Of a DNA stretch of 64,000 nt, positions 24,275 to 37,144 are shown in pieces (position 1 is the first letter of the stretch; each line of letters opens with the position of its first letter). Location of the stretch: NCBI GenBank assembly GCA_014843695.1, contig CM026403.1, positions 46,666,287-46,730,286 of the forward strand, read 5' to 3'. The position numbers and the translations under genes are program-made. The notes under the pieces were generated by a model that was not told where the DNA came from, made no database searches, and saw only the letters and a program-made list of their open reading frames with translations. Source of the stretch: Archivesica marissinica. Taxonomy: Eukaryota > Mollusca > Bivalvia > Venerida > Vesicomyidae.

Positions 24275-27160
24275 TATACATGTACAACTGACGGATATAC
24301 TCATACAACTGACGGATATACACGCAAAACTGACGGATATACACGTACAACTGACGGATATACATACACAACTGACGAATATACATGTACAACGGACGGA
24401 TATACACGTACAACTGACGATTATACATGTACAACTGACGGATATACCAGCACAACTGACGGATATACACGCACAACTGACGGATATACACGCACAACTG
24501 ACGGATATACACGTATAACCGACGTATATACACGTACCACTGACGGATATACACGTACAACTGACGTAGATACATGCACAACTGACGAATATACATGCAC
24601 AACCGACGGATATACACGCACAACTGACGGATATACATGTACAACTGACGGATATACACGCACCACTGACGGATATACATGTACAACTGACGGATATACA
24701 CGCACAACTGACGGATATACACGCACAACTGACGGATATACAAGTACAACTGACGGATATAGACGTACAACTGACGGATATACACGTATCACTGACGAAT
24801 ATACACGCACAACTGACGAATATACACGTACAACCGACAAATATACATGTACAACTAGCGGATATACATGTACAACTGACGGATATACATGCACAACTGA
24901 CGAATATACATGCACAACCGACGGATATACATGTACAACCGACGGATATACACGTACAACTGACGGGTATGCATGCACATCCGACGAATATACACGCAGA
25001 ACTGACGGATATACATGTACAACTGACGGATATACATGCACATCCGACGGATATACACGCACAATTGACGGATATACACGCACAACTGACGGATATACAC
25101 GTACCACTGACGGATATACACGCACAACTGACGGGCATACACGCTCAATAGACGGATATACACGCACCACTGACGGATATACATGTACAACTGACAGATA
25201 TACACGTACCACTGACTGACATACACGTACCTCTGACGGATATACATGTACAACTGACGGATATACACGCACAACTGACGAATATACATGTACAACTGAC
25301 GGATATACACGTACCACTGACGGATATACATGTACAACTGACGGATATACACGCACAGCTGACGGATATACATGTACAACTGACGGATATACACGCACAA
25401 CTCACGAATATACATGTACAACTGACGGATATACATGCACAACTGACGGAAATACACGCAAAACTGACGGATATACACGTACAACTGACGTACATACATG
25501 CACAACTGACGGATATACACGTACCACTGACGAATATACACGCAAAACTGACGGATATACATGCACAACTGACGAATATACATCCACTACCGACGGATAT
25601 ACACGTACAACTGACGGATATGCACGCACAACGGACGGATATACATGTACAACTGACGGATATATACGTACAACTGACGAATATACACGCACAACCGACG
25701 GATATACACGTACAACTGACGGATATACACGCACAACTGATGGATATACATGTACAACTGACGGATATACACGTACCACTGATGAATATACACGCACAAC
25801 TGACGAATATACACGTACAACTGACGAATATACATGTACAACTGACGTATATATATGTACAACTGACGGATATACATGCACAACTGACGAATATACATGC
25901 ACAACCGACGGATATACATGTACAACTGACGGATATACACGTACAACTGACGGATATACATGCACATCCGACGAATATACACGAACAATTGACGGATATA
26001 CACGCACGACTGACGGATATACATGTACAACTGACGGATATACACGTATAACTGACGGATATACATGCACAACTGACGGATATACACGTACCATTGACGA
26101 ATATACATGTATAACAGATGGATATACACGCGCAACTGACGAATATACATGTACAACTGACGGATATACACGCACAACTGACGGATATACATGTACAACT
26201 GACGGATATACATGCACCACTGACGGATATACATGTACAACTGACGGATATACACGCACAGCTGACGGGTATACATGCACATCCGACGAATATACACGCA
26301 CAACTGACGGATATACATGCACATCCGACGAATATACACGCACAACTGACGGATATACATGCACACCTGACGGATATACACGTACAACTGACGGATATAC
26401 ATGTACAATCGACGTATATACACGTACAACTGACGGATATACATACATATCCGACGGATATACACGCACAACTAACGGATATACACGCACAACTGACGGA
26501 TATACATGTACAACTGACGGATATACACGTACAACTGACGGACATATATACACAACTGACATATATACACGTACCACTGACGGATATACATGTACAACTG
26601 ACGGATATACACGCACCATTGACGGATATACATGTACAACGGACGGATATACACGTACAACTGGCGGATATACACGCACAACTGACGGATATACATGTAC
26701 AACTGACGGATATACATACACAACTGAGGACTATACATGTACAACGGACGGATATACACGTACAACTGACGATTATACATGTACAACTGACGGATATACA
26801 TGTCCAACTGACGGATATACACGTACAACTGACGGATATACACGCACAACTGACGGATATACACGCACAACTGACGGATATACATGTACAACTGATGGAT
26901 ATGCATGTCCAACTGACGGATATACACGTACAACGGACGGAAATACACGCACAACTGACGGATATACACGCACAACTGACGGACATACATGTACAACTGA
27001 CGGATATACATGCACAACTGGCGGATATACACGTACCATTGACTGATATACACGTACCTCTGACGGATATACATGTACAAATGACGGATATACACGCACA
27101 ACTGACGAATATACATGTACAACTGACGGATATACATGTACCACTGACGGATATACATGA
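24275..27160. repeat. 21-bp array, 137 units plus 9 bp
   Basis: Spacers bound both ends. The TDIHVQL frame that starts at the ATG in the left spacer (24267) ends after 83 codons at a CAA-to-TAA change (CACGTATAACCGACG). The frame entering the right spacer is open from 26118 and ends in the usual tail with one change (HDRLF in place of HDSLF). Confidence 0.96.
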
Positions 27161-27352
27161 TAGATTATTTTCAATTCCATTAGGCTTAAAAGCCCATGAA
27201 GATAATATATGCATGATATAAATGAACAAACAGTGAATTAACAAATAAATATAGTTAGCAATGCATGCATGTTAATAACTGATTTAACTAAATGGAGAAG
27301 GTTATAGACTTATTTTGAAATGTTTCAATGTACACTGAGAAAACATGCATGT
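27161..27352. repeat. Array spacer, short form (192 bp)
   Basis: It opens TAGATTATTTTC where most copies have TAGTTTATTTTC and has ATAGTTAGC in place of ATAGTAAGC. Otherwise it matches the 24083 copy closely. Confidence 0.93.
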
Positions 27353-30300
27353 TATACATGTACAACTGACGGATATACTCGTACAACTGACGGATATACA
27401 CGTACCACTGACGGATATACATGTACAATTGACAGATATACACGCACAACTGACGGATATACACGTACAACTGACGGATATACATACACAACTGACGAAT
27501 ATACATGTACAGCGGACGGATATACACGTACAACTGACGATTATACATGTACATCTGACGGATATACCAGCACAACTGACGGATATACACGCACAACTGA
27601 CGGATATACACGTATAACCGACGTATATACACGTACCACTGACGGATATACACGTACAACTGACGTAGATACATGCACAACTGACGAATATACATGCACA
27701 ACCGACGGATATATACGCACAACTGACGGATATACACGTACCACTGACTGATATACACGTACCTCTGACGGACATACATGTACATCTGACGGATATACAC
27801 GCACAACTGACGGATATACACGTACAACTGACGGATATACATACACAACTGACGAATATACATGTATAACGGACGGATATACACGTACAACTGACGTATA
27901 TATATATGTACAACTGACGGACATACATGCAAAACTGACGAATATACATGCACAACCGACGGATATACATGTACAACTGACGGATATACACGTACAACTG
28001 ACGGATATACATGCACATCCGACGAATATACACGCACAACTGACGGATATACACGCACACCTGACGGATATACACGTACAACTGACGGATATACATGTAC
28101 AACCGACGGATATACACGTACAACTGACGGATATACATACACATCCGACGGATATACACGCACAACTAACGGATATACACCCACAACTGACGGATATACA
28201 TGTACAACTGACGGATATACACGTACAACTGACGGACATATATGCACAACTGACATATATACACGTACCACTGACGGATATACATGTACAACTGACGGAT
28301 ATACACGCACCACTGACGGATATACATGTAAAACGGACGTATATACACGTACAACTGGCGGATATACACGCACACCTGACGGATATACACGTACAACTGA
28401 CGGACATACACGTACCACTGACTGATATACACGTACCTCTGACGGACATACATGTACATCTGACGGATATACACGCACAACTGACGGATATACACGTACA
28501 ACTGACGGATATACATACACAACTGACGAATATACATGTATAACGGACGGATATACACGTACAACTGACGTATATATATATGTACAACTGACGGACATAC
28601 ATGCAAAACTGACGAATATACATGCACAACCGACGGATATACATGTACAACTGACGGATATACACGTACAACTGACGGATATACATGCACATCCGACGAA
28701 TATACACGCACAACTGACGGATATACACGCACACCTGACGGATATACACGTACAACTGACGGATATACATGTACAACCGACGGATATACACGTACAACTG
28801 ACGGATATACATACACATCCGACGGATATACACGCACAACTAACGGATATACACGCACAACTGACGGATATACATGTACAACTGACGGATATACACGTAC
28901 AACTGACGGACATATATGCACAACTGACATATATACACGTACCACTGACGGATATACATGTACAACTGACGGATATACACGCACCACTGACGGATATACA
29001 TGTAAAACGGACGTATATACACGTACAACTGGCGGATATACACGCACACCTGACGGATATACACGTACAACTGACGGACATACATGTACAACTGACGGAT
29101 ATACGTGTACAACTGACGGATATACATGTACAACTGACGGATATACACGTACCACTGACTGATATACACGTACCTCTGACGGATTTACATGTACAACTGA
29201 CGGATATACACGCACAACTGACGGATATACACGTACAACTGACGGATATACATACACAACTGACGAATATACATGTACAACGGACGGATATACACGTACA
29301 ACTGACGATTATACATGTACAACTGACGGATATACCAGCACAACTGACGGATATACACGCACAACTGACGGATATACACGTACAACTGACCGATATACAC
29401 GTATAACCGACGTATATACACGTACCACTGACGGATATACACGTACAACTGACGGAGATACATGTACAACGGACGGATATACACGTACAACTGACGATTA
29501 TACATGTACAACTGACGGATATACCAGCACAACTGACCGATATACACGCACAACGGACGGATATACACGCACAACTGACGGATATACACGTATAACCGAC
29601 GTATATACACGTACCACTGACGGATATACACGTACAACTGACGGAGATACATGCACAACTGACGAATATACATGCACAACCGACGGATATACACGCACAA
29701 CTGACGGATATACACGCACAACTGGCGGATATACACGTACAACTGACGGACATACATGTACAACTGACGGATATACGTGTACACCTGACGGATATACACG
29801 CACAACTGGCGGATATACACGTACAACTGACGGACATACATGTACAACTGACGGATATACGTGTACACCTGACGGATATACATGTACAACTGACGGATAT
29901 ACATACACAACTGACGAATATACATGTACAACGGACGGATATACACGTACAACTGACGTATATATATGTAAAACTGACGGACATACATGCACAATTGACG
30001 AATATACATGCACAACCGACGGATATACATGTACAACTGACGGATATACACGTACAACTGACGGATATACATGCACATCCGACGAATATACACGCACAAC
30101 TGACGGATATACACGCACACCTGACGGATATACACGTACAACTGACGGAGATACATGCACAACTGACGAATATACATGCACAACCGACGGATATACACGC
30201 AAAACTGACGGATATACACGCACAACTGGCGGATATACACGTACAACTGACGGACATACATGTACAACTGACGGATATACGTGTACACCTGACGGATATA

Positions 30301-31754
30301 CATGTACAACTGACGGATATACATACACAACTGACGAATATACATGTACAACGGACGGATATACACGTACAACTGACGTATATATATGTACAACTGACGG
30401 ACATACATGCACAATTGACGAATATACATGCACAACCGACGGATATACATGTACAACTGACGGATATACACGTACAACTGACGGATATACATGCACATCC
30501 GACGAATATACACGCACAACTGACGGATATACACGCACACCTGACGGATATACACGTACAACTGACGGATATACATGTACAACTGACGGATATACACGTA
30601 CAACTGACGGACATATATGCACAACTGACATATATACACGTACCACTGACGGATATACATGTACAACTGACGGATATACACGCACCACTGACGGATATAC
30701 ATGTACAACGGACGGATATACACGTACAACTGGCGGATATACACGCACACCTGACGGATATACACGTACAACTGCCGGACATACATGTACAACTGACGGA
30801 TATACGTGTACAACTAACGGATATACATGTACAACTGACGGATATACACGTACCACTGACTGATATACACGTACCTCTGACGGATTTACATGTACAACTG
30901 ACGGATATACACGCACAACTGACGGATATACACGTACAAATGACGGATATACATACACAACTGACGAATATACATATACAACGGACGGATATACACGTAC
31001 AACTGACGATTATACATGCACAACTGACGGATATACCAGCACAACTGACGGATATACACGCACAACTGACGGATATACACGTATAACCGACGTATTTACA
31101 CGTACCACTGACGGATATACACGTACAACTGACGGAGATACATGCACAACTGACGAATATACATGCACAACCGATGGATATACACGCACAACTGACGGAT
31201 ATACACGCACAACTGGCAGATATACACGTACAACTGACGGACATACATGTAAAACTGACGGATATACGTGTACACCTGACGGATATACATGTACAACTGA
31301 CGGATATACACGTACCACTGACGGATATACACGTACCACTGACGGATATACATGTACAACTGACGGACATACATGTACAACTGACGGATATACGTGTACA
31401 CCTGACGGATATACATGTACAACTGACGGATATACACGTACCACTGACGGATATACACGCACAACTGACGGATATACACGTACAACTGACGGATATACAC
31501 GTACAACTGACGGATATAGACGTACAACTGACGGATATACACGTATTACTGACGTATATACACGTACAACTGACGGATATACATGTACAACAGACGGAAA
31601 TACACGCACAACTGACGAATATACATGTACAACGGACGGATATACACGTACAACTGACGAATATACACGCACAACAGACGGATATACACGCACAACTGAC
31701 GGATATACATGCACAACTGACGAATATACATGCACAACCGACGGATATACATGG
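27353..31754. repeat. 21-bp array, about 209 units, with TA expansions
   Basis: Two units (near 27895 and 28569) carry a TATATATATA tract 2 bp longer than the TATATATA of sister units near 29957 and 30377. These two expansions account for the 4 bp by which this array departs from the 21n+9 rule. Internal higher-order periods of 674 bp and 420 bp are visible. Confidence 0.96.
27741..29088. repeat. 674-bp higher-order repeat, two copies
   Basis: The landmark CCACTGACTGATATACACG lies at 27741 and 28415, the TA-expanded unit at 27895 and 28569, and an identical minus-strand open-frame start at 28165 and 28839; all differ by 674 bp. That is 31 units of 21 bp plus one of 23 bp. A related landmark at 29152 is 737 bp on, i.e. 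674 plus three units. Confidence 0.9.
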
Positions 31755-31992
31755 TAGTTTATTTTCAATTCCATTAGGCTTAAAAGCTCATGAGGATAAT
31801 GTATGCATGATATAAATAATGAACAGACAGTGAATTAACAAATAAATATAGTAAGCAATGCATGCATGTTAATGACTGATTTAACTAAATGGAGAAGGTT
31901 ACAGAATTATTTTGAAATGTTTCAATGTACACTGATTATAAATTCGTGCAATATGAATCTAAATATTACGGACTTTGAGAAAGCATGCATGT
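31755..31992. repeat. Array spacer, long form (238 bp)
   Basis: This is the long form with TATAAA and the 43-bp segment, plus an extra AAT (ATAAATAATGAAC) found only here and at 32527. The left junction is ATGGTAGTTT, changing the aspartate codon of the candidate tail to glycine. It has TTAATGACTG where others have TTAATAACTG. Confidence 0.93.
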
Positions 31993-32526
31993 TATACATG
32001 TACAACTGACGGATATACACATACAACTGACGGATATACAGGTACCACTGACGGATATACACGTACAACTGACGGATATATACGTACAACTGACGGATAT
32101 ACACGTATAACTGACGTATATACACGTACAACTGACGGATATACATGTACAACTGACGGATATACACGCACAACTGACGAACATACATGTACAACGGACG
32201 GATATACACGTACAACTGACGAATATACATGGACAACTGACGGATATACACGCACAACTGCCGGATATACACGTACAACGGACGGACATACATGAACAAC
32301 GGACGGATATACACGCACAACTGACGGATATACACGTACAACTGACGGACATACATGCACAACTGACGGATATACACGCACAACTGACGAATATACATGT
32401 ACAACGGACGGATATACACGTACAACTGACGAATATACACGCACAACAGACGGATATACACGCACAACTGACGGATATACATGCACAACTGACGAATATA
32501 CATGCACAACCGACGGATATACATGG
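31993..32526. repeat. 21-bp array, 25 units plus 9 bp
   Basis: The TDIHVQL frame begun in the left spacer stops after about 42 codons at GTATAACTGACG (CAA to TAA). A GGACATACATGAACAAC unit lies near 32285. Confidence 0.96.
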
Positions 32527-32764
32527 TAGTTTATTTTCAATTCCATTAGGCTTAAAAGCTCATGAGGATAATGTATGCATGATATAAATAATGAACAGAC
32601 AGTGAATTAACAAATAAATATAGTAAGCAATGCATGCATGTTAATGACTGATTTAACTAAATGGAGAAGGTTACAGAATTATTTTGAAATGTTTCAATGT
32701 ACACTGATTATAAATTCGTGCAATATGAATCTAAATATTACGGACTTTGAGAAAGCATGCATGT
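32527..32764. repeat. Array spacer, long form (238 bp), duplicate
   Basis: I see no difference from the copy at 31755, including the extra AAT and the ATGGTAG junction. Confidence 0.93.
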
Positions 32765-33319
32765 TATACATGTACAACTGACGGATATACACATACAACT
32801 GACGGATATACAGGTACCACTGACGGATATACACGTACAACTGACGGATATATACGTACAACTGACGGATATACACGTATAACTGACGTATATACACGTA
32901 CAACTGACGGATATACATGTACAACTGACGGATATACACGCACAACTGACGAACATACATGTACAACGGACGGATATACACGTACAACTGACGAATATAC
33001 ATGGACAACTGACGGATATACACGCACAACTGCCGGATATACACGTACAACGGACGGACATACATGAACAACGGACGGATATACACGCACAACTGACGGA
33101 TATACACGTACAACTGACGGACATACATGCACAACTGACGGATATACACGCACAACTGACGGATATACACGTACAACTGACGGACATACATGCACAACTG
33201 ACAGATATACATGTACAACTGACGGATATACACGTACCACTGACGAATATACACACACAACTGACGGATATACATGCACAAATGACGAATATACATGCAC
33301 AACCGACGGATATACATGT
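32765..33319. repeat. 21-bp array, 26 units plus 9 bp
   Basis: This is the second cassette of the 772-bp pair. After about 33153 it gains GGACATACATGCAC and ACAGATATACATG units not found at the same place in the first copy. It ends with ATGTTAG, a third version of the junction. Confidence 0.96.
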
Positions 33320-33554
33320 TAGTTTATTTTCAATTCCATTAGGCTTAAAAGCCCATGAGGATAATGTATGCATGATATAAATTAACAGACAGTGAATTAA
33401 CAAATAAATATAGTAAGCAATGCATGCATGTTAATAACTGACTTAACTAAATGGAGAAGGTTACAGAAATATTTTGAAATGTTTCAATGTACACTGAGTA
33501 TAAATTCGTGCAATATGAATCTAAATATTACGGACTTTGAGAAAACATGCATGT
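33320..33554. repeat. Array spacer, long form (235 bp)
   Basis: Same length as the 9701 copy and without the extra AAT. TATAAA is at 33499-33504, 48 bp before the ATG at 33547. It has ATAAATTAACAG in place of ATAAATGAACAG. Confidence 0.93.
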
Positions 33555-33750
33555 TATACATGTACAACTGACGGATATACACGTACAACTGACGGATATA
33601 CAGGTACAACTGACGGATATACACGTACAACTGACGGATATACACGTACAACTGACGGATATACATGTACCACTGACGGATATACATGATAGTTTATTTT
33701 CAATTCCATTAGGCTTAAAAGACCATGAGGATAATGTATGCATGATATAA
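33547..33750 (+). other. Candidate cassette open frame, 67 codons (unproven)
   Basis: This is the smallest complete cassette frame: MHVI, then six heptads of TDIHVQL type, then SLFSIPLGLKDHEDNVCMI and TAA at 33748-33750. AATAAA lies at 33773-33778 and TATAAA 48 bp upstream of the ATG. The frame spans the whole array and is entered and left through spacers on both sides. With only six units, an open frame by chance is expected, so its completeness is weak evidence. The value is that it shows the full architecture in about 200 bp. Confidence 0.15.
33555..33689. repeat. Shortest 21-bp array, 6 units plus 9 bp
   Basis: At 135 bp this is the smallest array between two spacers and the simplest view of one cassette. 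Units differ only at the Y positions and by one ACAGGTACAAC. Confidence 0.97.
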
Positions 33751-33881
33751 ATGAACAGACAGTGAATTAACAAATAAATATAGTAAGCAATGCATGCATG
33801 TTAATAACTGATTTAACTAAATGGAGAAGGTTACAGAATTATTTTGAAATGTTTCAATGTACACTGAGAAAACATGCATGT
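33690..33881. repeat. Array spacer, short form (192 bp)
   Basis: It carries AAAAGACCATGAG (as at 9701) in place of AAAAGCCCATGAG. It follows a long-form spacer after only 135 bp, so long and short forms are interspersed and not segregated. Confidence 0.93.
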
Positions 33882-34266
33882 TATACATGTACAACTGACG
33901 GATATACACGTACAACTGACGGATATACATGTATAACTGACGGATATACACGTACAACTGACGAATATATATGTACAACTGACGGATATACACGCACAAC
34001 TGACTGATACACGTACAACTGACGGATATACACGTACAACTGACGGATATACACGTACAACTGACGGATATACATGTACAACTGACGGATATACGTGTAC
34101 AACTAACGGATATACATGTACAACTGACGGATATACACGTACGACTGACGGATATACACGTACCACTGACGGATATACATGTACAACTGACGGATATACA
34201 TGCACACATGACGAATATACATGTACAACTGACGGATATACATGTACCACTGACGGATATACATGA
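33882..34266. repeat. 21-bp array, about 18 units
   Basis: Its length leaves 7 bp beyond whole units. A 19-bp unit near 34004 (CTGACTGATACACG, two bases short) explains the difference from the usual 9. The TDIHVQL frame from the left spacer is cut by GTATAACTG near 33930. Confidence 0.96.
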
Positions 34267-34458
34267 TAATTTATTGTCAATTCCATTAGGCTTAAAAGCC
34301 CATGAGGATAATGTATGCATGATATAAATGAACAGACAGTGAATTAACAAATAAATAGAGTAAGCAATGCATGCATGTTAATATCTGATTTAACTAAATG
34401 GAGAAGGTTACAGACTTATTTTGAAATGTTTCAATGTACACTGAGACAACATGCATGT
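34267..34458. repeat. Array spacer, short form (192 bp)
   Basis: This copy has several private changes: TAATTTATTGTC at the left end, AAATAGAGTAAGC, TTAATATCTG, and GAGACAACATGC near the right end. All are single-base substitutions, with no indel. Confidence 0.93.
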
Positions 34459-35572
34459 TATACATGTACAACTGACGGATATACACGTACAACTGACGGA
34501 TATACACGTACCACTGACGGATATACATGTACAACTGACGGATATACACGCACAACTGACGGATATACATGTACAACTGACGGATATACATACACAACTG
34601 ACGAATATACATGTACAACGGACGGATATACACGTACAACTGACGATTATACATGTACAACTGACGGATATACACGCAAAACTGACGGATATACGCATAC
34701 AACTGACGGACATACACGCACAACGGACGGATATGCACGTACCACTGACGGATATACATGTACAACTGACGGATATACATGTACATCTGACGGATATACA
34801 TGTACAACTGATGGATATACACGTACAACTGACGGACATACATGCACAACTGACGGATATACACGCACAACTGACGGATATACATGTACAACTGACGGAC
34901 ATACATGTCCAACTGACGGATATACACGTACAACTGACGGATATACACGCACAACTGACGGATATACACGCACAACTGACGGATATACATGTACAACTGA
35001 TTGATATACATGTCCAACTGGCGGATATACACGTACAACGGACGGAAATACACGCACAACTGACGGATATACACGCACAACTGACGGATATACATGTACA
35101 ACTGACGAATATACATGTACAATTGACGGATATACATGTACAACTGACGGATATACATGTACCACTGACGGATATACATGTACAACTGGTGGATATACAC
35201 GTACAACTGACGGACATACACGCACAACGGACGGATATACATGTACAACTGACTGATATACATGTACAACTGACGGATATACATGCACAACTGACGGATA
35301 TACATGTAAAACTGATGGATATACACGTACAACTGACGGATATACATGTACAACTGACGGATATACATGTACAGCTGACGGATATACACGTACAACTGAC
35401 GGACATACATGGACAACGGACGGATATACACGTACAACTGACGGATATACCTGCACAACTGACGGATATACATGTACCACTGACGGATATACATGATAGT
35501 TTATTTTCAATTCCATTAGGCTTAAAAGCCCATGAAGATAATATATGCATGATATACATGAACAGACAGTGA
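34451..35572 (+). other. Candidate cassette open frame, 373 codons (unproven)
   Basis: This is the longest frame that spans a whole cassette: MHVI, then 49 heptads, then SLFSIPLGLKAHEDNICMI. The usual TAA has become TAC (GATATACATG), so reading continues five codons (YMNRQ) to TGA. No heptad carries the CAA-to-TAA change that breaks most other cassettes. Isoleucine and leucine at alternating spacings of 4 and 3 would suit a coiled coil. Unlike the copies at 9928 and 33547, the spacer upstream is the short form without TATAAA. Confidence 0.15.
34459..35496. repeat. 21-bp array, 49 units plus 9 bp
   Basis: Units such as ACATGTCCAACTG and ACCTGCACAACTG occur here and in the array after 36709, suggesting shared descent of these two arrays. 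Confidence 0.96.
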
Positions 35573-35688
35573 ATTAACAAATAAATATAGTAAGCAATGC
35601 ATGCATGTTAATAACTGATTTAACTAAATGGAGAAGGTTACAGACTTATTTTGAAATGTTTCAATGTACACTGAGAAAACATGCATGT
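35497..35688. repeat. Array spacer, short form (192 bp)
   Basis: It has GAAGATAATATATGC like the 24083 and 27161 copies, plus GATATACATGAAC, which removes the TAA of the candidate tail. The right end reads ATGCATGTTTTAC in place of ATGCATGTTATAC. Confidence 0.93.
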
Positions 35689-36516
35689 TTTACATGTACA
35701 ACTGACGGATATACACGTACAACTGACGGATATACACGTACCACTGACGGATATACATGTACAACTGACAGATATACACGCACAACTGACGGATATACAC
35801 GTACAACTGACGGATATACATACACAACTGACAAATATACATGTACAACGGACGGATATACACGTACAACTGACGATTATACATGTACAAGTGACGGATA
35901 TACACGTACAACTGACGGATATACACGTACCACTGACGGATATACATGTACAACTGACAGATATACACGCACAACTGACGGATATACACGTACAACTGAC
36001 GCATATACGTACACAACTGACGAATATACATGTACAACGGACGGATATACACGTACAACTGACGATTATACATGTACAAGTGTCGGATATACCAGCACAA
36101 TTGACGGATATACACGCACAACTGACGGATATACACGCACAACTGACGGATATACACGTATAACCGACGTATATACACGTACCACTGACAGATATACACG
36201 TACAACTGACGGAGATACATGCACAACTGACGAATATACATGCACAACCGACGGATATACACGCACAACTGACGGATATACACGCACAACTGACGGATAT
36301 ACACGTACAACTGACGGACATACATGTACAACTGACGGATATACGTGTACACCTGACGGATATACATGTACAACTGACGGATATACACGTACAACTGACG
36401 GATATACACGTACCACTGACGGATATACATGTACAATTGACGGATATACACGCACAACTGACGAATATACATGTACAACTGACGGATATACATGTACCAC
36501 TGACGGATATACATGA
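35689..36516. repeat. 21-bp array, 39 units plus 9 bp
   Basis: About 180 bp at the left end is repeated in tandem at about 35895 (shift near 210 bp, i.e. ten units), including GACGATTATACATGTACAAG. The frame from the left spacer stops after 160 codons at GTATAACCG. Confidence 0.96.
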
Positions 36517-36708
36517 TAGTTTATTTTCAATTCCATTAGGCTTAAAGGACCATGAGGATAATGTATGCATGATATAAATGAACAGACAGTGAATTAACAA
36601 ATAAATATAGTAAGCAATGCATGTATGTTAATAACTGATTTAACTAAATGGAGAAGGTTACAGACTTATTTTGAAATGTTTCAATGTACACTAAGAAAAC
36701 ATGCATGT
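36517..36708. repeat. Array spacer, short form (192 bp); last before block A'
   Basis: It has CTTAAAGGACCATG (two changes from CTTAAAAGCCCATG), GCATGTATG for GCATGCATG, and CACTAAGAAAAC for CACTGAGAAAAC. No other spacer occurs for the next 20 kb. Confidence 0.93.
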
Positions 36709-37144
36709 TATACATGTACAAATGATGGATATACACGTATCACTGACGGATATACATATACAACTGACGGATATACACGCACAACTGACGGATATACATG
36801 TACAACTGACGGATATACATACACAACTGACGAATATACATGTACAACGGACGGATATACACGTACAACTGACGATTATACATGTACAACTGACGGATAT
36901 ACACGCACAATTGACGGATATACACGTACAACTGACGGACATACACACACATCGGACGGATATACATGTACAACTGACGGATATACATGTACAACTGATG
37001 GATATACACGTACAACTGACGGACGTACATGCACAACTGACGGATATACACGCACAACTGACGGATATACATGTACAACTGACGGATATACATGTCCAAC
37101 TGACGGATATACACGTACAACGGACGGAAATACACGCACAACTG

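Larger units (their letters stand above)
31755..33298. repeat. 772-bp spacer-plus-array tandem duplication
   Basis: The cassette starting at 31755 is followed at once by another starting at 32527, 772 bp later. The two agree through the spacer and about 390 bp of array (to about 32381 and 33153), then differ in unit order. The second cassette is one unit longer (793 bp to the next spacer). This catches the cassette duplicating as a whole. Confidence 0.92.
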
